Shown piece by piece: positions 16,883 to 25,331 of a stretch of DNA of 64,000 nucleotides (positions within the stretch are counted from its first letter, which is position 1; every line of letters starts with the position of its first letter). The notes under the pieces were generated by a model. It was not told the DNA's origin and searched no databases. It saw only the letters and a program-made list of their open reading frames with translations. The stretch covers positions 62,001 to 126,000 of the forward strand of contig CALEDQ010000005.1 of assembly GCA_937949615.1 (NCBI GenBank), in the 5' to 3' direction. This DNA comes from an uncultured bacterium. GTDB lineage: Bacteria; Muiribacteriota; Ozemobacteria; Ozemobacterales; Ozemobacteraceae. The translations under genes and the position numbers were made by a program.

Positions 16883-18100
16883 TTATTCATTCAGCAGATA
16901 GTTAATTATAGTTAGATAACGCTCGGCTTTAAAAGAGGCATTTTTTTCGGCCTGTCGGGTAACCGGCGCAACGTAATATTTCAGTGCCGGTTGCCAGGGT
17001 TTTCTGACACTCATGGGCTGCAGGCGCAGAAAAAAGAGGATGCGATGCAGGGTTGAATAATCGTCTTTGGCGGCTTCGGTCTTGACCTGGTCTTCAAACC
17101 AGCGAACCTGGCTGTTTCCCGGCGGGTATTTGCCCATCAGGTTCATGGTTGCCTTGCCGAGCCGATCGCGGAAAACTCCCTTCTGAAATTCTTCGATACT
17201 CCAGTTGATAAGGCCGGGGGCGTTGGTAATTGCCAGATTCACCAGCACTGCGCCAATTGCCACCTGTCCGATTACCGGCAGCGGAATGACTATTGTCGAC
17301 AAAGCGGCACCAGTGGCGCCAAGCGCCAGGTTCTTAACCTGCTGGGCAGCGATGTATTTGGTCATTTCAATTGCGGTAAAAACAGCGAAAGGTGCCAGCT
17401 GATCGATGCCGGCAGATCTCATAATGTTTTCTCTGGTGCTGCCGGCAGAGAGAAAGTTGCTGAGAATGTTGTCGGTGCCTTTGTTGACGATAATCTGGAC
17501 AATTTTGGGAAAGAAGCGTTCGAGCAGAAGCCTGAGGTTATCGTTGCTGATTTTGCGAACCGGTATGAGGAGCTTTTCAGATTCAAGAATGCCTGATTCT
17601 TCGATGGCAAAGCTTATTCCGGCTTTTGCGGCAATCATGACACATTCCTGCAGGTCGATTTCGAGATCGAGTCGGTAAACGAGGCTGATCGGGGAGCCTG
17701 CCGCAAGTTCTTCGAGGTTTTCAGGCGGGAAAACCCTGAAGAAACCGACGCATTCTTTTCTTGGCGGTAATGGAGTTTCAGCAAAAAAGAATCTGGTAAC
17801 TTTGTGTTTGACCGCTTCAACCGGCATTTTCTGCATGCCGGTGATCTTCAGGCGCATTTTGCGGTAGTCGCGCGAAAATTTTGGCCGTTCGAAGCTTGCC
17901 ACAAAATTGCCGCGGCCGGCATTGATTGCCGCATCGCCAAAGCGCTCGAACAGACAGGCGATGGTCAGGCCAAGTCTTTCAAAAGCCCTGTCAGAAATTT
18001 TTGCCGGGGTTTCAGCCAGAAGCAACGGCAACTGAATGAAAAATAGAAAAAACAGAGTCATCACTTTTGTGGCTGCTGCTTTTTTGTTATTCAACTGCAT
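16883..18100 (-). CDS. Secreted protein of unknown function with a hydrophobic hairpin
   Basis: 405 aa with an N-terminal signal segment (VMTLFFLFFIQLPLLLA). I do not recognise it. The first ~200 residues are mixed alpha/beta with KFSRDYRKMRLKITGMQKMP. Residues ~270-312 are a long Gly/Ala/Ile-rich stretch (ALGATGAALSTIVIPLP and VIGQVAIGAVLVNLA) that could be a membrane hairpin or amphipathic pair, like pore-forming or membrane-inserting proteins. The rest is charged and helical. It is upstream of the DUF4105-like gene on the same strand with a ~120-nt gap, so it may or may not share a transcript. Confidence 0.5.
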   Translation of the reverse strand: MQLNNKKAAATKVMTLFFLFFIQLPLLLAETPAKISDRAFERLGLTIACLFERFGDAAINAGRGNFVASFERPKFSRDYRKMRLKITGMQKMPVEAVKHKVTRFFFAETPLPPRKECVGFFRVFPPENLEELAAGSPISLVYRLDLEIDLQECVMIAAKAGISFAIEESGILESEKLLIPVRKISNDNLRLLLERFFPKIVQIIVNKGTDNILSNFLSAGSTRENIMRSAGIDQLAPFAVFTAIEMTKYIAAQQVKNLALGATGAALSTIVIPLPVIGQVAIGAVLVNLAITNAPGLINWSIEEFQKGVFRDRLGKATMNLMGKYPPGNSQVRWFEDQVKTEAAKDDYSTLHRILFFLRLQPMSVRKPWQPALKYYVAPVTRQAEKNASFKAERYLTIINYLLNE

Positions 18101-18124
18101 TGGGCCTCCAGAGGCTGGCTATTT

Positions 18125-18163
18125 TTTTTATAACAAAAGGCAGCCGGTTTAGGCCAGCTGCCT
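18125..18163 (-). terminator. Intrinsic terminator of the Thr-rich lipoprotein gene
   Basis: GGCAGC (18139-18144) pairs with GCTGCC (18157-18162); the minus strand then reads TTTTGTTAT and a run of A, i.e. a moderate T-run. It separates 18203-19126 from the next downstream gene. Confidence 0.6.
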
Positions 18164-18202
18164 CTTGTCAGACTAATTAGCAAACAAGGCTGTTGTAAAA
18201 CC

Positions 18203-19126
18203 TCATTTCGGAATATAAACGCCGAGAAGCTTGCCGGTCCAGTTCGATGCAGTGCCATAGTCCATATTCGGGCCGTCATTAACGAAGCGGCCTTCGCCGG
18301 CTTTAATAACGATGTCTCCTGCAGTCGGGTGAGCTGTTCCGTAACTCCCTGCAGCAACGACGATAACAGCGCCTGCCGGGATTCTCGGGTCGTGCGGACT
18401 GGTGATCGGAGGATTGAAAGCGGTATCGAGGCGCTGCAGACCTGCTTCGTCGAGGTTTGTTCCGCTTTTGTTCATGAATTCTGCAAATTCTCTGGCTTCA
18501 TCACTGCCCATGTTTGGCAGGTCGCCCCAAGCCTTGAGATTGCCGTAACCTGAGCTGGTAAGATATCCCCATACTGCATTGAAGCACTCGCCATTTGAGG
18601 CGCCACGGTTGTTGCGTAATGCATAGTCAACAACATCTGCCATCTGCTGCTGGCCTTTTTCAGAAATAGCCGGTGCGCCGTTGCTGGTCTGGGTCTGAGT
18701 CGCAGCAGAGCTGGAAGCTACCGTGCTGGTCTGCGTTGCAGTTACAGTCTCTGTCGCAGTCGCAGTTGTTGTGGATGTCTGGGTGCTGGTGGCAACAGTA
18801 GAGGTTGAAGTTGCAGTTGTCTGGCCAGAAACTTCTTCAGCATCAGTCGGGTTGACCACGATGACCGATGCATCGTTTTCTTTTTTATCGGTTTCCTGGG
18901 CGGTATTGGTGGTATTCTGTGTGGCCGTATTGTTGGCGGTATCTTTATTGGTGCTGCTTACAGCGCTGCTGACCGTGTTGATGACTTCTTTTATGGCGGG
19001 GATTGCTTTCTGAACCCCTTCGGCAACTTTTGAAATGACGTCGATGATCTGGCTCGCATCACAACCGGTCATGAAAATTGCGCCCAAGAGCAGCATTATT
19101 ACAGAGAACTTTTTCAGTATGTTCAT
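18203..19126 (-). CDS. Lipoprotein with Ser/Thr-rich linker and CHAP/NlpC-like amidase-fold domain
   Basis: 307 aa. Lipobox LGAIFMTGC gives a lipidated Cys. Residues ~55-150 are a low-complexity Thr/Ser/Ala linker (repeats such as TSTQTSTTTATATET) suited to span the periplasm or cell wall. The C-terminal domain (~155-305) has a Cys on an early helix (NGECFNAVWGYL) and a later His strand with a G-D-I-V-I turn (GTAHPTAGDIVIKAGEG), followed by a Trp near the end. Cys-helix then His-strand is the normal CHAP/NlpC order, and this His strand is like the 'GHVEIK' strand in such amidases. An active peptidoglycan or peptide amidase is likely but not proven. Monocistronic, with its own terminator. Confidence 0.6.
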   Translation of the reverse strand: MNILKKFSVIMLLLGAIFMTGCDASQIIDVISKVAEGVQKAIPAIKEVINTVSSAVSSTNKDTANNTATQNTTNTAQETDKKENDASVIVVNPTDAEEVSGQTTATSTSTVATSTQTSTTTATATETVTATQTSTVASSSAATQTQTSNGAPAISEKGQQQMADVVDYALRNNRGASNGECFNAVWGYLTSSGYGNLKAWGDLPNMGSDEAREFAEFMNKSGTNLDEAGLQRLDTAFNPPITSPHDPRIPAGAVIVVAAGSYGTAHPTAGDIVIKAGEGRFVNDGPNMDYGTASNWTGKLLGVYIPK

Positions 19127-19224
19127 ACTTCCCTCCTGAATGTTCCTTTAAAATGTACCCTTTTTCATTTTATAAACGATCGAGGGCCCGTATTAGTAAC
19201 AACAATTAATTCTGCAACCCTGGT

Positions 19225-19791
19225 TTAAGCCTTGAGTCTCTGTTCAGCAGCCACCAGTTCATTGATGTTGCGACTGACGCCAAGAACGAACATGAACTCG
19301 CGTTCTTCATTGAAGAAGAATTCGCTGACAACCTCTGTCCAGACAAAACTGCCATTTTTGTGTGTCTGTCTCAGGCGTACCCTGCCGGCCGGCAGCCTGG
19401 TAAGCCCCTTGTCGATCATTTCAAGCCCAAGAGTAAAGGTCTGTTGTGCGGTCTGCCTATCTGACTGATGTATTGCATCGAGGGCCGGCATGTTCATCAC
19501 CTCTTCGGGGGTATAACCCCGTTGCTGCACTACCGAAGGGCTGACGTAGACGAAACGCCCGGTTTTGTCGATTACCCAGTAGACATCCTGAGTGGTTTCG
19601 AGAATTTTCTTTAAAAGATCCATGCTGCCGGCCAGGGCAGCGAGCGGGTTGTTACTCATTTGCCTTCCCACATTCTGAATTAGTCTCGACAATAATTCTA
19701 ACTGCTCACCATCGAGATAATCAAGAAATAACCGCATACACTGTTCAATCATCGAGTTTTTTCGCCACGCCTGGCCGGCATCAGTGAACAT
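19225..19791 (-). CDS. PAS-domain protein without output domain
   Basis: 188 aa, cytosolic. Residues ~1-55 are a helical N-terminal segment (DYLDGEQLELLSRLIQNVG). Residues ~65-180 form a PAS domain with PAC tail: VIDKTGRFVYVSPSVVQQRGYTPEEV, then KNGSFVWTEVVSE and FVLGVSRNINELVAAEQR, the usual linker into a kinase or cyclase. No HisKA, GGDEF or HTH follows, so the protein may act as a partner or sensor in trans. It starts 11 nt after the metalloprotease stop (GAGG site at the junction), so the two genes are coupled. Confidence 0.75.
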   Translation of the reverse strand: MFTDAGQAWRKNSMIEQCMRLFLDYLDGEQLELLSRLIQNVGRQMSNNPLAALAGSMDLLKKILETTQDVYWVIDKTGRFVYVSPSVVQQRGYTPEEVMNMPALDAIHQSDRQTAQQTFTLGLEMIDKGLTRLPAGRVRLRQTHKNGSFVWTEVVSEFFFNEEREFMFVLGVSRNINELVAAEQRLKA

Positions 19792-19802
19792 TAGTAACCG
19801 CC

Positions 19803-21440
19803 TCAGCGACTGATCGGATTCTGCAGCTCATTAAATCTGCGCATCTGCCTGAGATCTTCCTGATTAAATGATAACCTGCCACTATTTTCAGTTGTGATGC
19901 CGCGTTTTCCGAAAACCTCAAGAATTTTGTCTCGGTTCCTGCCGCCATAGTTGTTCTCATCAGCCAGCAGAATGGCATTCAAACCATGCTGAAAATTCGA
20001 TTCCGGAACAAGGTAGTAAAGGCTGGCAAGAACAAGCTGGTCACATATCTGCCTGCCAAGAGCCAGCCGAAGATCCCAAAGGGCGCCGCCCCAGATTTTG
20101 CCGTCTTCGTGAACATTGCCGCTGATATCTTCAGGGTAACGGTTCTGGTCGGTAAGGTTGCGCAGCCAGGGCTTACCCATTTTATTGACGATGTATTCGC
20201 CTATTACCGGGTCATTCGAGAGACTGGCGGCGAAGTAATCTGCCTGCCCTTCATCAATGGCGCCAGCCTCGCCCTCATATTTGAGCTTGACGATCTGATG
20301 CCTGGCGGCGTGCGCATACTCATGAAAGCAGACGCTTTCTTCCCGGGCCATGTCATTGAAGCGATAACCGTCACCAAAATACATGGCATTCTCCAGAACG
20401 CTGAAAAAAGCGTTGTCGTAGAGCACGTCGAATCGCACAACCGCTTTAATCGGAAAATCGAGCCGGTCATACCCGAGCCCGGCATAAAAATCATGCACCC
20501 GGTTGACCAGATAATACATCATACCCTCGTTAAAATGCAGGTTGTGGGTCGGGTAGACAAAAACGCCGTCAGAACTTGAAGCATTGGCTGTTTCGTCGTT
20601 ATGAATGTCGGCGAATTTCCCTTTCAACGTTCCGTCGATCAGATGCGGCAGCGCTTCAACCGAGACATCACATTTCAATGGATGACTGACATAGGTCGAG
20701 CCTTTTCCTTCATAGAATATCAACAGGTTTTTTCTGCTGACTTCTTCGCCTGATCCGGCATCGATGATAATTTCCCAGTCACCGAGGGGCTTTCTCGCAG
20801 GTATCAGAACGCGATAGCAAACACTGGCCGAGCGGTTTCTGACGCGAATGAATTTCTCAAAACCTGTATCTGAGCGTTTTTTTTTAAGCTTCAGGCAGGA
20901 TTCTGCCATGGCCACCGCTTCTGCGCTGCTGAGGCGAACTTCGTTGCTGAAATTATCAATTTCCGGAAACGACCCGTCTATCTGCCTGATCTGACCATTT
21001 TTGCCGAGCCGAACCGTAATTTCAGAGTTTTCGACCGGCAGTTCGCCGGCCTGCATCCGGTAGTGAAAATGCCTGGTTCCACCACCACTGGTTTCTTTAA
21101 CAAAACTCAGATTGCTGCCGCTTCTTGCAATGTTGAAAACCGAACTATGCTGCAGCAGAAAATTTCTTACCCGTTCTCCGTTTGAGTCACCGCGCTCTGC
21201 TGCAAAATTACCGCAGATTGACAATACAGTTTCGCCATTTTTATTGAAAATGACCTGTTCTGTTTGTTTGAGCAGGTTTTCGTTACCTGCAAGCAGTTCG
21301 AGCTTTTCAGAATAAGCTTTGCCTTTCCTCTCCGCTTTTGCATTTTTCACCTCACCGAGTGGGGAGGTAATCGCCATTGCCATTGAACAGATAAATAACA
21401 GAAACGCCGCCAGAATACTCGATAATCCATGCTTTTTCAT
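19803..21440 (-). CDS. Secreted thermolysin-like (gluzincin) metalloprotease with FTP-type propeptide
   Basis: 545 aa from ATG 21440 (GGGG 6 nt upstream). Signal peptide LAAFLLFICSMAMA. Residues ~40-235 look like the propeptide of thermolysin/fungalysin proteases (fungalysin-thermolysin propeptide and PepSY-type strands: TVRLGKNGQIRQIDGSFPEI). The zinc site is H-E-Y-A-H (373-377), with the third ligand in AIDEGQADYFAASL about 20 residues on. IWGGALWDLR continues the gluzincin fold. It should be a secreted neutral protease made as a zymogen. The active-site Glu and both His are present. It shares a transcript with the PAS protein. Confidence 0.8.
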   Translation of the reverse strand: MKKHGLSSILAAFLLFICSMAMAITSPLGEVKNAKAERKGKAYSEKLELLAGNENLLKQTEQVIFNKNGETVLSICGNFAAERGDSNGERVRNFLLQHSSVFNIARSGSNLSFVKETSGGGTRHFHYRMQAGELPVENSEITVRLGKNGQIRQIDGSFPEIDNFSNEVRLSSAEAVAMAESCLKLKKKRSDTGFEKFIRVRNRSASVCYRVLIPARKPLGDWEIIIDAGSGEEVSRKNLLIFYEGKGSTYVSHPLKCDVSVEALPHLIDGTLKGKFADIHNDETANASSSDGVFVYPTHNLHFNEGMMYYLVNRVHDFYAGLGYDRLDFPIKAVVRFDVLYDNAFFSVLENAMYFGDGYRFNDMAREESVCFHEYAHAARHQIVKLKYEGEAGAIDEGQADYFAASLSNDPVIGEYIVNKMGKPWLRNLTDQNRYPEDISGNVHEDGKIWGGALWDLRLALGRQICDQLVLASLYYLVPESNFQHGLNAILLADENNYGGRNRDKILEVFGKRGITTENSGRLSFNQEDLRQMRRFNELQNPISR

Positions 21441-21596
21441 GGTAAACCCCAATCTTTAAGAATCTATGAACAGTATACGTTCAAAACATTCTTAAACAGC
21501 GGATTCATCGGGTTTGTTACCTGAACTGGCCTGATCTCGGTGGTTTTTATTGTCTAAGGCCGCCGCCGTGAATTTTTAACCTGTATTTTGCTTTTT

Positions 21597-24317
21597 TTAT
21601 GTAGCGTCGATAGGTGTAATCATTTCAAAGTGGCTGTTGGTGGTTAATTGTACTGAATCGTCGGTTCTCGACTTTACGATTCGTATGCTGCTGCAGACCT
21701 TGCGCAGCACTGACCGCAAACGCGAGAGTGAAGTTTTTACGGCCGGCCGGTCAGTTTCATTGTCGAATCGACTGCCCCAGACCTGCTCGAACAGGTCGGC
21801 AATCGAAACTTTCCCGGGATAACAGCTCAGCAGCTGAATTAAAATACGAAAACCGGCATTGGCGGGTTTCAGAATTGTCGAATTATGGCCGTAGCTGAGG
21901 CGGCCGCTGCATGTGTCAAAACGGAGAACCAGTGAAGGCTTTGCATTATGCCAGCTTTGATACATCTCGTAAGAAATTGTTTCTTCACCATAGTTTGACA
22001 GCAGCAGAAACCTTTGTGCCGCTTTTTTTGCCACCGGTTTTACCAGAAATTTCTTAAAAGCCGGAACCAGCGATACAAAGTTCTTCAGAAGCGCAGCCGG
22101 GCTTTTGGCTGACATTTCCTCGAGCAGTTTTTGTGGCTGACGGCCTGGCAGATTTTTGATGTCAGAAGCCATGAGCGGCCATAACGGCTCAAAGTATCCG
22201 GTCTGAACAATTTTTCTACAGCCCGCTTCGACATCGATGTCCCGAAACTGCACCGGAAAAGCACCTGCTGCAAAAATCAGACACAGAAGGTTGAATGGGT
22301 GCTCCGGTTTTTGCGAGAGCATCTGCAGGGATTTTTTTAAAACCTGGCACGCAGCGCTTGAATTTCGCATATACAGCGCCAGAGCGCGATAAAAAATGAC
22401 AAAAGCGATTTCGTCAGCCGGTATCTGATGTTGCAGGCCAAATTCCTCGAGAAGTTCGAGCTCATGCGCCGCATCGGAAAATCTGCACCTGAACAAAAGT
22501 CGGAGGGCATTGAAATAGCGTATAAGATAAATTGAAGCGGCACTCAGATGGTTTTTCTGCGAAAAATCGTCAACAGGCACAGGGTTGTAATTTACTGGCC
22601 GCCCTAACAGATCGTCGCAGAGAGCCATTATGGCCCGGCATTCAAGATCGGCTGCCTGAAAGTCGCGTGACATTTTTTCGACTCTGATAAGAAGATTTCT
22701 CGCTGCAGAAATTTTTCCGGTTGCGAGCCTTGTCTTTGCAAGAGTGAGCAAAGAAATGCACTGGCCCTGTAGATTGCCGATAATCTTTTGATCTTCTGCC
22801 GACTGCTGGAAAAAACGGTCAGCTTTGGCAAGATTGCCTGATTTAAATTCGACAAGTCCGAGATTAGTGCGAAGATTGGCGGTTTGTTGACTTACAGTAG
22901 AACCTCTGCACAGTCTGAAGGCATTTAAATAAGCTATTCTTGCTGCTTCAAGATTGCCGGTCACAAAGTAAGCATTGCCAATTGCGCTTTCGATGGCGGC
23001 AACCCGCGCGGCCTGTTCGGTGGCCAGTGCCTTATTGAGAGCCTGTCTGAAGCGATCTATGGCCTCGTCGATTTTGCCTGCCTGCCTCAGAATAACTCCA
23101 GAAGCGAATTCAAGGTCGAGCAGCTCTTTTTCACTCAGATCGGCAATTTTTCTGGCCGCCTGCAATTCGTTTTCAGAGGCAGCGAAGCAGCTGTTACGGG
23201 CGTGAATACGCGCCAGCAGTATTCTGACCTGAAATGGCAGCGGTATTCGTTCTTTTTCAGCTTTAGAACAAAGATCGATTATGCAGTTTGAAAAACCAAG
23301 AGCAAATACTTTTGCTGTAATTCCGGCAAGAATTTCGACAGCTGCACGGGTAAGCCCGATCAGAGGCGCAAGATGAAAGGCTGCATTTAGATCGCTATCA
23401 TTGCCGCTTTCAAGAATACCCATACACCAGTTTTTCAGAATTGCGGCTCTGGATGCCGGAAAATCGGCATCCTGACGCAGCCAGAGCATAAAATATTCTG
23501 GAATTGCCTTTTCAGCATCGCCATGACTGACATTAAAAAATCTTCTCAGACATGGGCCTGGGCCAGTTCGCAGTTGGCGTTCAAGCTCATCGTTAAGAAA
23601 ACTTTGCAGCTTTTTTTTCGCCTGTTGTCTTTGATCGCCATTGAAAGCCAGCCATTTTTCAGCTTTCATGAAATCGATAAGCGGGCGGTATTTTCTGATT
23701 TCCAGCCAGTCAGAATCTGATGCTTTAACAAAAAAACTCTTCTCGCACTCAGCAGCGGCAAAGTCATGCAGCCACGCCGGATAAAACACCTGCAGAAGTC
23801 CTTCCCACTGCTGTTCTGTCTTTTCATCAGGAAAAATATAAACCGGAGTTCTGCTGATCGTAGCCGGTACAATCTGCTGAACGCCAGCTCTGCCCGACCA
23901 CAAACTCCAGAATAGAGCGCGCTTATGTGCGGCGACCGAGGTTCCTTCAGCCAGTTTTACGAGTTCAAATACATCGAATGGAAGACTCCAGAACCAGTTT
24001 GCGGCAGCCTGACCAGGCAGCTGAAGATGCATGTCGGCAAGAACATCGACAAGAGCCTGACACAGAGTCGCAGTTCGTAGCGAACTTCCGCTGTATTGGA
24101 CAATAGAGGTTCTGGCCGGTCGGTCTGCTTTATGGTAGACAAATTCTAGACGATGATCGCAGATTTCTCGGGCGCGGCGCCGGCCATTGGTAACTATCCT
24201 GATTATGCGCGGCGGCTCCGGAGCAAGCCCGTGCAAAAATATTGCCGTTTCAAACGACAGGTAGTCGTTTGAGCCATCGAGAATCTGCGCGAGTTTTTCT
24301 GCAACCGCTATCTTCAT
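21597..24317 (-). CDS. Large regulator: AbiEi-like N-terminus, TPR region, C-terminal OmpR-type winged helix
   Basis: 906 aa, cytosolic. N-terminus (1-~195): YLSFETAIFLHGLAPEPPR, then IIRIVTNGRRRAREI and LEFVYHK, later TLCQALVDVLADM. This is the pattern of AbiEi-type antitoxin/transcriptional regulators (a 'see-the-allele, HGL, R-R-R, F-x-H' arrangement). Middle (~330-620): TPR repeats (FASGVILRQAGKIDEAIDRF, AIGNAYFVTGNLEAARIAY, NLGLVEFKSGNLAKADRFFQ). C-terminus (~800-900): winged helix with KTSLSRLRSVLRKV, as in OmpR/SARP activators but at the opposite end from classical SARPs. No Walker motifs, so it is not an STAND ATPase. Target genes unknown; the divergent MBL gene is nearest. Start ATG lacks a strong ribosome site. 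Confidence 0.7.
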   Translation of the reverse strand: MKIAVAEKLAQILDGSNDYLSFETAIFLHGLAPEPPRIIRIVTNGRRRAREICDHRLEFVYHKADRPARTSIVQYSGSSLRTATLCQALVDVLADMHLQLPGQAAANWFWSLPFDVFELVKLAEGTSVAAHKRALFWSLWSGRAGVQQIVPATISRTPVYIFPDEKTEQQWEGLLQVFYPAWLHDFAAAECEKSFFVKASDSDWLEIRKYRPLIDFMKAEKWLAFNGDQRQQAKKKLQSFLNDELERQLRTGPGPCLRRFFNVSHGDAEKAIPEYFMLWLRQDADFPASRAAILKNWCMGILESGNDSDLNAAFHLAPLIGLTRAAVEILAGITAKVFALGFSNCIIDLCSKAEKERIPLPFQVRILLARIHARNSCFAASENELQAARKIADLSEKELLDLEFASGVILRQAGKIDEAIDRFRQALNKALATEQAARVAAIESAIGNAYFVTGNLEAARIAYLNAFRLCRGSTVSQQTANLRTNLGLVEFKSGNLAKADRFFQQSAEDQKIIGNLQGQCISLLTLAKTRLATGKISAARNLLIRVEKMSRDFQAADLECRAIMALCDDLLGRPVNYNPVPVDDFSQKNHLSAASIYLIRYFNALRLLFRCRFSDAAHELELLEEFGLQHQIPADEIAFVIFYRALALYMRNSSAACQVLKKSLQMLSQKPEHPFNLLCLIFAAGAFPVQFRDIDVEAGCRKIVQTGYFEPLWPLMASDIKNLPGRQPQKLLEEMSAKSPAALLKNFVSLVPAFKKFLVKPVAKKAAQRFLLLSNYGEETISYEMYQSWHNAKPSLVLRFDTCSGRLSYGHNSTILKPANAGFRILIQLLSCYPGKVSIADLFEQVWGSRFDNETDRPAVKTSLSRLRSVLRKVCSSIRIVKSRTDDSVQLTTNSHFEMITPIDAT

Positions 24318-24372
24318 ATCATCAGCTTAATTGTGAATCAGCGTTGTGTAAACCGGCTTTCCAAAATTGTAA

Positions 24373-24414
24373 CCGCCAGCTGTGAAGTCAATACTTTATG
24401 GTCTGGCGGGTTTT
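24373..24414 (+). terminator. Inverted repeat with T-run in the divergent promoter region
   Basis: CCGCCAG (24373-24379) pairs with CTGGCGG (24403-24409), loop 23 nt, followed by GTTTTTA. It resembles an intrinsic terminator on the plus strand, but no plus-strand gene lies upstream. It could be an attenuator, an operator-sized inverted repeat, or a stop for antisense transcripts from the regulator gene. Confidence 0.35.
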
Positions 24415-24425
24415 TATGTACATGG

Positions 24426-24431
24426 TATAAT
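24426..24431 (+). promoter_or_regulatory. Perfect -10 box (TATAAT) for the MBL gene
   Basis: TATAAT at 24426-24431, 34 nt before the ATG. No good -35 box is at 16-18 nt spacing (it would fall in the CTGGCG arm of the preceding inverted repeat), so activation by a regulator is possible. Confidence 0.4.
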
Positions 24432-24464
24432 TATTATCTTACTCTTAAAGTGAGGTGGAATCTG

Positions 24465-25331
24465 ATGAAAACGGCATATCGTTCTTTATGGCTTATATGC
24501 TGTGTTTTTATATGCCTGACAGTTGTGTCGCTGCCGGTCGCCAGCTTTGCTGCCAAAATCAAAAACCCTGATCAGGAAACTGCAGTAAGTGATTCCTGGC
24601 AGTCGGGCATGCTCGAAATTCGCTTTTTTAACGTCGGAAAGGGCGACGCGATTTTGCTGCACCTGCCAGATGGCCGTTTTGCCATGATCGATACCGGTTA
24701 CGCCGAAACCGCGCCTGGCCTGATCAAAAAACTGAAGCGCCTCGGGGTAAGCAAAATCGACCTTCTTATCATAACTCACCATGATAAAGACCATGCCGGC
24801 GGCTATCCATACCTGCTCGAGGCTTTTTCGGTCACAAAGGTGGTTCAGTCATACGACCCGCGCCAGAAAGACAAAAATCTCGTTGCGCCCGGCACCACGC
24901 TGCTGCATGACCTCAATCTGACGCTCAAAGCAATTGGTCCGGCGCGAAATCATGAAGATGAAAACGACGCTTCACTGGTTACCCGGCTTGAATTTGGCCG
25001 CATTGCCGTTCTGTTCGCTGCTGATTCGGTCGAAGAGGCCATGGCAGATATGCTGAAGCTCAAAGATAAAAAAGCACTGCGGGCCGATCTGTTGAAAGTG
25101 CCGCATCATGGCCGCTATAAAGGATTTTCGCCGCGCGATTTCTTTGCTGCAGACAAGCCTGACTTTGCAATAATCACCAGTGACGAGAAGGCTGGAGACC
25201 CGCCAGAAGGTTCTGTAATACGTATTCTCAAAGAATTTGGCACCAGGGTTCTTCTTACTGACGAGCTCGGTGATATTCAGTTTCTTTCAGACGGCGAAAC
25301 ATTAGACTATATACCCGGAGGAAAAAAATGA
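24465..25331 (+). CDS. ComEC/Rec2-related metallo-beta-lactamase-fold secreted hydrolase
   Basis: 288 aa from ATG 24465 (GAGGTGG 7 nt upstream; the frame is open to 24333 but that part has no coding character). Signal peptide or anchor LICCVFICLTVVSLPVASFAA. The fold's metal motif is THHDKDHAGG, i.e. H-x-H/D-x-D-H, with IDTGY before it, LFAADS in the middle and VPHHGRY near the end, matching the stand-alone version of the ComEC C-terminal domain. Such proteins are exported nucleases or phosphodiesterases; the substrate is not clear. Its TGA overlaps the next ATG (ATGA, 4 nt), so the two proteins are made together. Confidence 0.85.
   Translation: MKTAYRSLWLICCVFICLTVVSLPVASFAAKIKNPDQETAVSDSWQSGMLEIRFFNVGKGDAILLHLPDGRFAMIDTGYAETAPGLIKKLKRLGVSKIDLLIITHHDKDHAGGYPYLLEAFSVTKVVQSYDPRQKDKNLVAPGTTLLHDLNLTLKAIGPARNHEDENDASLVTRLEFGRIAVLFAADSVEEAMADMLKLKDKKALRADLLKVPHHGRYKGFSPRDFFAADKPDFAIITSDEKAGDPPEGSVIRILKEFGTRVLLTDELGDIQFLSDGETLDYIPGGKK

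Noticed and set aside
24333..24464. 44-residue N-terminal extension of the MBL protein
   Set aside because: It covers the promoter and inverted repeat; the ATG at 24465 has a strong ribosome site and starts a signal peptide.
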